Part shown: piece by piece, positions 1-6,406 of the stretch
How the letters are laid out: each line of letters begins with the position of its first letter
Position numbering within the stretch: the stretch's first letter is position 1
Assembly (NCBI GenBank): GCA_023554435.1
Contig: JAMJQV010000041.1
Coordinates: forward strand, 1 to 8,411
From: Gemmatimonadota bacterium
GTDB lineage: Bacteria > Gemmatimonadota > Gemmatimonadetes > Palauibacterales > Palauibacteraceae
Direction: 5' to 3'
Length of the DNA stretch: 8,411 nt
The notes under the pieces: model-generated
Seen by the model: the letters and a program-made list of their open reading frames with translations, nothing else
What the model was told of the DNA's origin: nothing
Databases searched by the model: none
Translations under genes and position numbers: made by a program

Positions 1-108
1 CGGCTTCTGGCTCTCCTCCTCACAGCCGCCCATCACCAGCAGGCAGAAGAGAGCGAGCGCCGCACCACCAGACGTGCCCCGGGAGGGCCAGCTCCACGGC
101 CTGCTCAC
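1..108 (-). CDS. Predicted lipoprotein N-terminus, probable LptC (partial)
   Basis: This is the first 36 codons of a gene cut by the left edge of the window. It starts at a GTG (106-108) that overlaps the kdsD TGA by 4 nt (GTGA), with a GGGG Shine-Dalgarno-like run 5 nt upstream. The visible peptide has a basic start (MSRPW, then an Arg), a hydrophobic core of roughly ALALFCLLV, and a lipobox-like MGGC, followed at once by three acidic residues (CEEE). This is a type II signal peptide, with the Cys at about residue 29 predicted to be lipidated. Genes directly after kdsC/kdsD in LPS clusters are often lptC, whose product links the inner-membrane LptBFG exporter to LptA; in several non-proteobacterial phyla LptC is a lipoprotein. 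The LptC call therefore rests on position and signal type only, because no LptC domain is visible. The lipoprotein start itself is well supported. Confidence 0.62.
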   Translation of the reverse strand, partial: MSRPWSWPSRGTSGGAALALFCLLVMGGCEEESQKP

Positions 109-1100
109 GTCAACCCCGCCCGCAGAAGGTCGTGCAGGTGGACCATTCCCAGCAATCGGTCGTCCGCTGCCACGACGGGCATCGCCATGATGCCGTATTC
201 CTGCATCTGAGCCAGCGCGACCGTGGCCATTTCCCCCGGCTCGATCGTCTTCGGAGTCGGGTTCATGGCCCGAGCGACGGGGTGCGAGAGAAAGTCCGGG
301 TGCTCGTCCGCGTACCGGGTGAGGTCGCCCGCCGTGATGACGCCTACGACCTGCGAGGTGCCGTCGAGAATCGGCACCGTACCCTGCCGGTGCGCGATCT
401 CGTGCATGGCTGCCGCGAGATCGCCGTCGAGCGGCAGCTTCGGGACTCGCTCATCGTCCGCGACCATCACATCCCGCACGGTCAGGGTCAAACGCCGCCC
501 CAGGTCACCTCCGGGGTGCAGGCGGGCGAAGTCCTCGGGCCCGAATCCACGCACCTCGGATACCGCCATGGCCAGGGCATCTCCCATAGCCAGGGCAGCC
601 GTGCTGCTGGCCGTGGGCGCCAGATCGTGCGGACAGGCCTCCACTTGAACGCTTACGTCCAGCGCGAGATCCGCCCTGGACGCCAGCTTGGACTGCGGCT
701 CGGCGGTCAGGGCGATCACGGGGATACCCAGTCGCGCCAGGACGGGCATCAGGCTCTCCAGCTCGGCGGACTCTCCGCTCTTCGAGATGGCGAGCAGGAG
801 ATCTCCCCGAACCAGCATGCCGACATCACCGTGGGCGGCCTCGACCGGGTGAAGGAAGATCGCCGGCGTGCCGGTGGACGAGAAAGTCGAGGCGAGCTTG
901 CGGGCGACGATGCCCGACTTTCCAATGCCCGTGACCACGACGCGGCCCGAGATCGAGGCGATCGTCTCCACCGCCCCGACGAATGGCAAACCGAGACGCC
1001 CCGCCATGGATGCCACGCTCTCGCTCTCGATACGCAGCACCTCACGGCCGCGTTCGATGATCCGCGACTCGTGCATCCGATCGTCGCTTCCGTCAGTCAC
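105..1100 (-). CDS. kdsD: Arabinose-5-phosphate isomerase (KdsD/KpsF), SIS plus two CBS domains
   Basis: This enzyme interconverts ribulose-5-phosphate and arabinose-5-phosphate, the first committed step of Kdo synthesis in the cytoplasm. With the GTG start it has 331 residues, close to E. coli KdsD (328). The N-terminal SIS domain (about 30-180) contains GIGKSG, SGESAE, EACPHDLAPT and LHPGGDLGRR. K61, E113, E154 and H195 align with the E. coli catalytic residues K59, E111, E152 and H193. Two CBS domains follow (about 209-265 and 275-331), ending in the family-typical HDLLRAG. Three starts are possible. GTG at 1100 has a full GGAGGT site 9 nt upstream and overlaps kdsC by only 8 nt. ATG at 1124 has GGAG 4 nt upstream but overlaps kdsC by 32 nt. 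ATG at 1076 has only a weak site. The GTG is preferred. Downstream, the stop overlaps the start of a lipoprotein gene. Confidence 0.95.
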   Translation of the reverse strand: MTDGSDDRMHESRIIERGREVLRIESESVASMAGRLGLPFVGAVETIASISGRVVVTGIGKSGIVARKLASTFSSTGTPAIFLHPVEAAHGDVGMLVRGDLLLAISKSGESAELESLMPVLARLGIPVIALTAEPQSKLASRADLALDVSVQVEACPHDLAPTASSTAALAMGDALAMAVSEVRGFGPEDFARLHPGGDLGRRLTLTVRDVMVADDERVPKLPLDGDLAAAMHEIAHRQGTVPILDGTSQVVGVITAGDLTRYADEHPDFLSHPVARAMNPTPKTIEPGEMATVALAQMQEYGIMAMPVVAADDRLLGMVHLHDLLRAGLT

Positions 1101-1668
1101 TCTTCGCCGACCTCCAGTGCTCATAGCACTCCGCTACGTACCCTTCGACGAGCGCATCCCATTCCGCTCGGCCCCTCAGGAGGGCTTCGCTGAACTCTCG
1201 AACGGCCCCGGCCCCTCCACAAACGTCGCCAACCCAGTCAGCGGCCTCCTTGACCTCGGGCACGGCGTTCGCCACGGCCGCCGGTAGCCCTACCTCTCGA
1301 AGCACTGGAAGATCCGCCAGATCATCGGCGAGGAACGCCGCCTCGTCCCAGGTCGCACCGACACGTCGAAGGATGTCGTCCACGGCTTCGAGCTTGCCGA
1401 ACGGAGAGACCTGGTGGACCTCCATGATGCCGAGAGCCTCTGCGCGTCGGCGCACGGGAGCCGACACCTTGCCGGAGACTATTGCGACCACGAGGTCGGC
1501 CCGCCGCAGCATGTGGATGCCGAGTCCGTCGTGGACGTGAAACCGACGTCCCTCGGTGACTCGCTCCTCGTCAGCGGACACGTACAATCCACCATCCGTC
1601 ATCACGCCATCGGCATCCAGAAGGACCACCCGGATCCTGTGAGCCTGCTCACCCGATATGGCACTCAT
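1093..1668 (-). CDS. kdsC: 3-deoxy-D-manno-octulosonate 8-phosphate phosphatase (KdsC), HAD family
   Basis: This phosphatase hydrolyses Kdo-8-phosphate to Kdo and phosphate, the step before CMP activation. The 191-residue length matches the compact, cap-less YrbI/KdsC subfamily of HAD hydrolases (E. coli 188). Motif I is DADGVMTDG, with nucleophile D18 and acid/base D20. Motif II is VSG (S65), the motif III lysine is K92 in FGK, and motif IV is the acidic pair D115-D116 in ADDLAD. The subfamily segment near FHVHDGLGI (about 43-51) and the C-terminal GGAGAVRE (about 151-158) are present; the second usually reads GGRGAVRE, so one Arg is replaced by Ala. The ATG overlaps the kdsA stop by 4 nt (ATGA) and has only a weak ribosome site, which suggests translational coupling to kdsA. 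Its end overlaps the chosen kdsD start by 8 nt. Confidence 0.95.
   Translation of the reverse strand: MSAISGEQAHRIRVVLLDADGVMTDGGLYVSADEERVTEGRRFHVHDGLGIHMLRRADLVVAIVSGKVSAPVRRRAEALGIMEVHQVSPFGKLEAVDDILRRVGATWDEAAFLADDLADLPVLREVGLPAAVANAVPEVKEAADWVGDVCGGAGAVREFSEALLRGRAEWDALVEGYVAECYEHWRSAKSD
1110..1115 (-). promoter_or_regulatory. Ribosome binding site deciding the kdsD start
   Basis: A perfect GGAGGT on the minus strand lies inside the 3' end of kdsC, 9 nt before the GTG at 1098-1100. It is the strongest Shine-Dalgarno match at the kdsC-kdsD junction. It favours the GTG, which overlaps the kdsC stop, over the upstream in-frame ATG at 1124. Confidence 0.6.
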
Positions 1669-2489
1669 CCCGATAGTCCGGGCACCCGGTCACGGGCCTC
1701 GCGAACCGCCAGCAAACCTTCCAGGAGACTCTCAAGTCGCTCCAGGGGCAGCATATTGGCCCCGTCCGATGGAGCACTCGCGGGATCGGGATGCGTCTCC
1801 ACGAACAGCCCGTCGGCTCCCGCCGCCACGGCGGCCCGGGCCAGCGTCTCGATCCAGCGGGGCTCGCCGCCGCTCGAAGCGCCTCCCCCTCCCCCTCCCG
1901 GCAGCTGCACCGAATGAGTGGCGTCGAACAATGCCGGACACCCACACACTTCGCGCATGATGGCGAAGCTGCGCATGTCCACCACCCAGCGACCATAGCC
2001 GAAGGCCGTCCCCCGTTCCGTCACGCTGACACCGCCGGAACCGGCCTCCCTCACTTTCCGGACCGGGAATCTCATGTCCTCCGGAGCCAGCCACTGGCCC
2101 TTCTTGATGTTCACGGGAAGACCCGTCTTCCCGGCCGCGGTCAGCAGGTCCGTCTGACGGCACAGGAACGCGGGGATCTGGATCGCGTCGACCCCCTGGC
2201 AGAGAGCCTGGGCCTGATCCGCCTCATGGATGTCGGTAAGTACGGGAAGACCTGTCGCGCGGCGCACCGCACCGAGGCGCTCGAGGCCCTGGCTCAGCCC
2301 CGGTCCCCGGGGTGAGGAGGCGCTCGTGCGATTCGCCTTGTCGAACGATGCCTTGAAGATGGCCGAGACGCCAAGACGCTCCGCCACCGCCCGAACTTCT
2401 TCGGCCACATGGATGTTGAGACTGTCGTCTTCGAGCAGGCACGGCCCGGCGATGACGAGAAACCGCCCGCCGGGATCGAGAATGCTCAT
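1665..2489 (-). CDS. kdsA: 3-deoxy-8-phosphooctulonate synthase (KdsA), metal-dependent class
   Basis: KdsA condenses phosphoenolpyruvate with arabinose-5-phosphate to give Kdo-8-phosphate. The 274-residue TIM-barrel protein is close in length to Aquifex and E. coli KdsA. Family signatures run the length of the protein: IAGPC, FKASFDKANR, TDIHE, IQIPAFLCRQTDLL, VNIKKGQ, TERGTAFGYG, DATHSVQLPGG and FVETHPDP. The residue after IAGP is Cys17, not the Asn of the E. coli type. With H192, E231 and D242 it makes the full metal-binding set of the Aquifex-type, metal-dependent class. The loop after SVQLP holds six consecutive glycines (198-203) from a hexanucleotide repeat. ANRTSASSPRG at 52-62 corresponds to the substrate-binding ANRSS segment of Aquifex. 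The ATG overlaps the pyrG stop by 4 nt, and the stop overlaps the kdsC ATG by 4 nt. Confidence 0.97.
   Translation of the reverse strand: MSILDPGGRFLVIAGPCLLEDDSLNIHVAEEVRAVAERLGVSAIFKASFDKANRTSASSPRGPGLSQGLERLGAVRRATGLPVLTDIHEADQAQALCQGVDAIQIPAFLCRQTDLLTAAGKTGLPVNIKKGQWLAPEDMRFPVRKVREAGSGGVSVTERGTAFGYGRWVVDMRSFAIMREVCGCPALFDATHSVQLPGGGGGGASSGGEPRWIETLARAAVAAGADGLFVETHPDPASAPSDGANMLPLERLESLLEGLLAVREARDRVPGLSG
1884..1899 (-). repeat. G-rich hexanucleotide microsatellite inside kdsA
   Basis: On the plus strand TCCCCC is repeated about 2.7 times; on the coding strand this reads as G-tracts separated by single A's. It encodes most of the six-glycine run in the kdsA active-site loop. The 6-nt unit means that slippage by whole units would add or remove two glycines and leave the frame intact. 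Confidence 0.7.
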
Positions 2490-4165
2490 TCCCGACCAGC
2501 CGTAGCCAGGCCGGACCGGTCCTCGACCTCTCCGGTATCAGCGAGACGCGCACGGCTGCGATCCAGCGCTGCCGAGATGAATGCCGCGAAAAGCGGATGC
2601 GCCCGCGTCGGCCGGGACTTGAGCTCCGGGTGAAACTGCGTGGCGACGAAGAACGGGTGATCCCGCAGTTCGATGATCTCGACGAGGCCACCGCCGGGGG
2701 ACACACCACAGAAGCCCATCCCCGCATCCGCCAGCACCTCGCGATACTCGTTGTTCACTTCGTATCTATGGCGGTGACGCTCGGAGATCTCTTCCTCTCC
2801 GTATATCTCCCTGACCCGACTGCCCTCTACGAGGTGCGCGGGGTAGGCCCCCAACCTCATCGTCCCGCCCTTCATTGTGACCTTCAGCTGGGAGTCCAGC
2901 AGAGAGATCACCGGATGCGGCGTGTCCGGCTCGAACTCGGACGAATCCGCTCCCTCTAGGCCGCAGACGTTCCGGGAGAGTTCGATGATGGCGCATTGCA
3001 GACCGAGGCAAATCCCGAGGAACGGGACCCCCTGCTCTCGCAGGTATCGCACCGTATCCACCATTCCCTCGACGCCTCGCTGCCCGAATCCCCCCGGTAT
3101 CAGCACCGCGTCATAGGGTTCGAGGGTCGACGTTCCCTGCGAGTCGATGGCTTCCGACGAGAGCCAGTCGATCCGCACGGCTACGTCGTTGGCGATCCCA
3201 CCGTGTATCAGGGCCTCCTGGATGGACTTGTAGGAATCGACCAGGGACGTGTACTTGCCGACCACGCCGACCCGGACTTCCCCTGACCCCGGATGCTTGA
3301 TCCGCTCTACCATCGTCTCCCACGCGCTCAGGTCCGGATCCGGAGTCGAGAGAGCCAGGTGATCGATGATGCGGTCGTCCAGCCGCTGCTCGCGGAAACG
3401 GAGAGGGACCTCGTAGATCGTGTCCATGTCGCGGCTCTCGATTACGTCCCGGATGTCCACGTTGCAGAATCGCCCGACCTTCCTTCGGACCTCTTCCGGA
3501 AGCGACCACTCCGTGCGGCAGACCAGGATGTCCGGCTGCAGACCGATCTCCATCAACTCGCGAACCGAATGCTGCGTCGGCTTGGTCTTGAGCTCGCCGG
3601 CAGCCGCAATGTAGGGAACGAGCGTCAGGTGAATCAGCACCGTGTTCTTCCAGCCCACGTCCTGTCGAAACTGCCGAATGGCCTCGAGAAACGGCAGAGA
3701 CTCGATATCGCCGACGGTGCCCCCGACCTCGGTGATGACCACGTCGTGGCCTGGAGACAGCATCTGGATGTAGGACTTGATCTCATCGGTGACGTGGGGA
3801 ATGACCTGGACCGTGGCACCCAGGAAATCTCCCTTGCGTTCCTTGGTGATGATGTTCTGGTAGATACGGCCGGTGGTGACGTTGTTCGCCTGCGACAGGG
3901 ACTCGTTGATGAACCTCTCGTAGTGTCCGAGATCCAGGTCGGTCTCCGCTCCGTCATCCGTGACGTAGACCTCACCGTGCTGGAACGGCGACATCGTGCC
4001 GGGATCGACATTGATGTACGGATCGAACTTCTGGATCGTTACCGTGAGTCCCCTCTCGACGAGCAATCGCCCGATGGACGCCGCGGCAATTCCCTTGCCG
4101 AGAGAAGAGACCACCCCCCCGGTGACGAAGATGTATTTCGTGTCCGCCGATGGCGTGTCAGGCAT
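2486..4165 (-). CDS. pyrG: CTP synthase (glutamine-hydrolysing)
   Basis: PyrG converts UTP to CTP using ATP and ammonia released from glutamine. The 559 residues (E. coli 545) show both domains. The N-terminal amidoligase domain (about 8-275) has the P-loop SSLGKG (20-25), KFDPYINVDPGTMSP, the GEVYVTDDGAETDLDLGHYERF stretch, EVGGTVGDIES and KTKPTQHSVREL. The C-terminal class I glutamine amidotransferase (about 297-535) has the PGGFG oxyanion region, nucleophile Cys386 in GICLGLQ, and H512 and E514 in QFHPELKSRP. All catalytic elements are intact. A poorly conserved acidic tail follows residue 540. The ATG has only a weak GAG-type ribosome site. It is the first gene after the 202-nt intergenic region, so it probably heads the transcript that continues into kdsA through a 4-nt ATGA overlap. 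Linkage to the kds genes makes sense because KdsB needs CTP to make CMP-Kdo. Confidence 0.99.
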   Translation of the reverse strand: MPDTPSADTKYIFVTGGVVSSLGKGIAAASIGRLLVERGLTVTIQKFDPYINVDPGTMSPFQHGEVYVTDDGAETDLDLGHYERFINESLSQANNVTTGRIYQNIITKERKGDFLGATVQVIPHVTDEIKSYIQMLSPGHDVVITEVGGTVGDIESLPFLEAIRQFRQDVGWKNTVLIHLTLVPYIAAAGELKTKPTQHSVRELMEIGLQPDILVCRTEWSLPEEVRRKVGRFCNVDIRDVIESRDMDTIYEVPLRFREQRLDDRIIDHLALSTPDPDLSAWETMVERIKHPGSGEVRVGVVGKYTSLVDSYKSIQEALIHGGIANDVAVRIDWLSSEAIDSQGTSTLEPYDAVLIPGGFGQRGVEGMVDTVRYLREQGVPFLGICLGLQCAIIELSRNVCGLEGADSSEFEPDTPHPVISLLDSQLKVTMKGGTMRLGAYPAHLVEGSRVREIYGEEEISERHRHRYEVNNEYREVLADAGMGFCGVSPGGGLVEIIELRDHPFFVATQFHPELKSRPTRAHPLFAAFISAALDRSRARLADTGEVEDRSGLATAGRE

Positions 4166-4196
4166 TGATTCTCACTTTCGGGTGTGTATCGCGTTG

Positions 4197-4223
4197 CCCC
4201 GGCGAAGATCGCCCTTGACGGGG
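4197..4223 (-). other. GC-rich bulged hairpin in the pyrG leader
   Basis: Read on the minus strand, CCCC (4220-4223) can pair with GGGG (4197-4200). Inside them, GGCGA and TCGCC form a perfect 5-bp stem around a TCT loop (4201-4213), with a 6-nt bulge (GTCAAG) on the 5' arm. This gives about 9 bp of mostly GC pairing, ending roughly 31 nt before the pyrG ATG. No T-run follows it, so it is not an intrinsic terminator. A regulatory or mRNA-stability role is inference only. Confidence 0.35.
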
Positions 4224-4328
4224 AACGTGGCTTCAGAAGAAACGTCGACGCACGGTTTTTGGCCGGAGGCAGAGGCGGCCACGAGGGGCCGAAAGCGGAT
4301 GCGCGACGACGGCAAATTCACGCTCCGC

Positions 4329-4358
4329 AAAGTAGTCCGTGCCGGAAGGCGGTGTCAA
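4329..4358 (-). promoter_or_regulatory. Candidate sigma-70 promoter for pyrG-kdsA-kdsC-kdsD
   Basis: On the minus strand an exact TTGACA (4353-4358) is followed after 18 nt by TACTTT (4329-4334), a weaker -10 box. The -35 box lies about 10 nt beyond the stop of the upstream barrel gene, at the beginning of the only sizeable gap in the window. Transcription would start near 4321-4323 and give a leader of about 155 nt before the pyrG ATG. There is no room for a terminator between the barrel gene and this promoter, so read-through from upstream also seems possible. Confidence 0.42.
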
Positions 4359-4367
4359 AGGGCCTGC

Positions 4368-5858
4368 TCAGAGATCCCCCGGAAACCTGAATATCGCATA
4401 GCCTCTGACATCGCCTGCGTCGGGATCCCAGGCGACGCCTCCCTCCAGTACCCAGAAGCGGAGCCCCCCCACGAGGTTGACGCGCCAATCGGAAGACTGT
4501 CCGTCTTCCCAGGCTCTCCCGGTACCCACCCGCGCGAATACACCCGGCGCTCCGAGCATGCCCGCCGTCAGCACCTCGATCGGAATGGCGTACCCCACGT
4601 GCCCGTACACCACGCGCGGTCCCCGGAAGGTCATTACGTCGTACGTCGGAAGGGTCGCCCGGCCTCCGAAGCCGGTCCACCTCTGTCCGGGAAGCGAGCC
4701 GGCCAGGTCGCCCCTGACCAGGGCGAAGAAATCCAACTCGTGGGTCCCGAAGCCGGGTGTGAGCCATCGAGCCGACACCTCGCCGAGGAGATACGAGAAG
4801 TCCCCGGCCAGGGTGGAATCTGCTCCCTCCAGGAGGACATTCCCCACGAGACGTCCATTCTCTCCGGTGCTTCGATCCGCGGAGACCGCCAGAGCGGCAC
4901 TCCAGGCGGCTCCGTCGTCGATCGGCGGGTTCTCCCTCACCGTGTCCGAACCGAAGAACGTGAAGTGGTCCCCTGCCCTGCGACTCCAGGCATCCTCCCA
5001 TTCCACCCTGAACAGCGGTGTCCACCACCGGTCTCCGCTGCCGCGAAGAACGAAGGCGACCCGATCCGCACCGTAGTAGTCCCTGAAGTCGTCGCCCAGG
5101 AACAGATAGGAGAGCGAATTGGACACGCCTCCCCGGATCCACGCCTCGTTGGTCCGCGTGATGCGCTCGGCCTCGATGCCGAACTCCACGGGCCCCGGGT
5201 GCCAGAACTGACGCACCGTGCCCTCCACCTCGCCCTGCCCCGAACGATACCGGCCCACCAGTTCGAGAGTTGGCTGCCATGCCCACGCAGCCGCCCGCAG
5301 CGTGACCCCCCAGGCCGCGGTCACGGCACTCGAGCGGTCGTAGGTTGGAGCCTCGAATCCGTACAGCCCGTGCAGATCCACGACGTCAGGCACGTCGACC
5401 ACGGGGTGAATCTCGAAGCCTCCGCCCGACGGCATCACCGTGTATCGCTCCGCCGGCCGCCACAGCACATCCCCTGCAACCGTGGCCATACCGGATCCGT
5501 GATAGCCGCCGCTCAGAACCACGATGTCACCGGTCACCCGGGCCCCCGGTCTCAGGAACAGGTCTCCGTCAACGACGTAGATGTCTCCCGCAACCGATCC
5601 GGACAGCCTCACCTGCGCTTCGAGCACGAGAAGGTCGCCGGATACCAGGCTCTCGGAGGCGACGACCGTGTCTCGTGTCCAGACCTCTGCATCCCCACGC
5701 GCAAGGAAGCCTGCGAGCTTCGAATCGAGCTCGTTGCCCTTCCGGGGCTGGAAGGCGACATCCTGGCCCGCGAGAGGCGGTGCCAGCAGCACCAGCGCCG
5801 CGAACAGCGACAGGGCCGACCGGGCCGGACGGTGGCCCGAGAGAAGGCAGGCCTTCAC
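4368..5858 (-). CDS. Exported protein with bactofilin-like repeats and a predicted outer-membrane beta-barrel
   Basis: I do not recognise a named family. The 496-residue protein starts at a GTG (5856-5858) that overlaps the nitroreductase stop by 4 nt, with a GGGGA run just upstream. Residues 1-30 form a Sec signal peptide: basic start, a hydrophobic run ALSLFAALVLLA, then PPLA before GQD. Residues 72-130 hold four V-[SAT]-G-D units spaced 17, 19 and 19 residues apart, each followed by short alternating hydrophobic strands. This resembles the right-handed beta-helix of bactofilin-like polymer-forming proteins. From about residue 170 to the end the sequence alternates polar and hydrophobic residues, is rich in Gly, Trp, Tyr and Phe, and has no long hydrophobic helix. 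That pattern fits an outer-membrane beta-barrel, closing with GYAIFRF plus a short PGDL tail. A secreted scaffold anchored by a barrel is the inferred architecture; its function is unknown. Confidence 0.8.
   Translation of the reverse strand: MKACLLSGHRPARSALSLFAALVLLAPPLAGQDVAFQPRKGNELDSKLAGFLARGDAEVWTRDTVVASESLVSGDLLVLEAQVRLSGSVAGDIYVVDGDLFLRPGARVTGDIVVLSGGYHGSGMATVAGDVLWRPAERYTVMPSGGGFEIHPVVDVPDVVDLHGLYGFEAPTYDRSSAVTAAWGVTLRAAAWAWQPTLELVGRYRSGQGEVEGTVRQFWHPGPVEFGIEAERITRTNEAWIRGGVSNSLSYLFLGDDFRDYYGADRVAFVLRGSGDRWWTPLFRVEWEDAWSRRAGDHFTFFGSDTVRENPPIDDGAAWSAALAVSADRSTGENGRLVGNVLLEGADSTLAGDFSYLLGEVSARWLTPGFGTHELDFFALVRGDLAGSLPGQRWTGFGGRATLPTYDVMTFRGPRVVYGHVGYAIPIEVLTAGMLGAPGVFARVGTGRAWEDGQSSDWRVNLVGGLRFWVLEGGVAWDPDAGDVRGYAIFRFPGDL
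5469..5645 (-). repeat. Four V-x-G-D protein repeats in the exported barrel protein
   Basis: The encoded residues 72-130 contain VSGD, VAGD, VTGD and VAGD at intervals of 17, 19 and 19 residues. The first three are followed by a hydrophobic alternation such as LLVL, IYVV or IVVL; the fourth reads VLW. The repeat is visible in the protein but not as clear DNA-level identity, so it is an old structural repeat and not a recent tandem duplication. Confidence 0.65.
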
Positions 5859-6400
5859 TGATCCCCACTACCGGTGGCGTTCCACCGATCCCACGCGATG
5901 CTCAGCTCCTCGGATCGTCGGTCCGCCAGGCGCTGGAAACCATCCGGGTAGCCGATGGCCAGCAGGGTAACCACCGGGACGTCGGCCGGAATGCCCAGGA
6001 CTTCGCGTATCGCGCCCTCGCGGAATCCCGTGATCCAGGCCGTGGCCAGACTCATGTCCGCAGCCCCGAGCACCATCGCCTCGGTAGCGGCTGCCAGATC
6101 GACCGGATGGCTCGGTCGACCGCTACCGGCAATGTTGGAATGGACCCTCGCGCAGCCGACGATCAGAGCGGGCGCCGTGCGGATCAGGTCCCCCTGGAAC
6201 ACGGCTCGCGAAATCTGGTGGCGCGTCAGAGCGTCCTGCACCACAACGAATCGCCACGGCTGGTCCTCGCGGGCCGAAGGCGCGTACCGCGCGCATTCCA
6301 GGACCCGAAGCAATATCTCCGACGGAATTCGTCGATCGGAGAATCGACGCACGGATTGCCTGTTTCGGGACAGGTTGAGAACACGGGACACGGCGCTCAC
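5855..6400 (-). CDS. Nitroreductase-family FMN-dependent oxidoreductase
   Basis: The 181-residue protein has the layout of a small nitroreductase-fold flavoprotein. An N-terminal NRQSVRRF (13-20) matches the R-x-S-x-R-x-F FMN-phosphate contact. APSAREDQPWRFVVV (40-54) matches the usual APS-x-x-N-x-QPW-x-F segment, and a C-terminal VVTLLAIGYP (143-152) matches the conserved glycine-tyrosine-proline strand. Members reduce nitro compounds, quinones or other acceptors with NAD(P)H; the physiological substrate cannot be read from the sequence. In the second motif the usual Asn is replaced by acidic residues (RED). The GTG start (6398-6400) lies 6 nt after the xerD stop, with a GGGGG run some distance upstream. 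The stop overlaps the next gene's GTG by 4 nt. It probably shares a transcript with xerD and the barrel gene, but no functional tie to them is evident. Confidence 0.88.
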   Translation of the reverse strand: MSAVSRVLNLSRNRQSVRRFSDRRIPSEILLRVLECARYAPSAREDQPWRFVVVQDALTRHQISRAVFQGDLIRTAPALIVGCARVHSNIAGSGRPSHPVDLAAATEAMVLGAADMSLATAWITGFREGAIREVLGIPADVPVVTLLAIGYPDGFQRLADRRSEELSIAWDRWNATGSGDQ

Positions 6401-6406
6401 CCGGCG

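Noticed and set aside
132..1193. A 353-codon plus-strand open frame
   Set aside because: It is antisense to kdsD and its residues mirror the complementary codons. KdsD has complete catalytic and CBS motifs, so this is a shadow.
1881..1899. A canonical three-tetrad G-quadruplex in kdsA
   Set aside because: Only three G-tracts of three or more are present, followed by a GG, so the standard four-tract pattern is not met.
4256..4280. A possible intrinsic terminator: a T-run beside a GGCCG/CGGCC stem
   Set aside because: On the plus strand the T-run comes before the hairpin, and on the minus strand the hairpin is followed by A's, so neither direction fits a terminator. The stem is only 5 bp with a loop of about 10 nt.
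4166..4328. A Bacillus-type CTP-sensing attenuator for pyrG
   Set aside because: No GGGC-type start at the predicted initiation site and no terminator hairpin with a U-run were found in the leader.
3996..5861. A 621-codon open frame on the plus strand, the longest in the window
   Set aside because: It lies antisense to the exported barrel gene and the start of pyrG. Its translation is Arg/Pro/His-rich with no domain or motif, as expected for an antisense frame in GC-rich DNA, whereas the minus-strand genes show clear family signatures.
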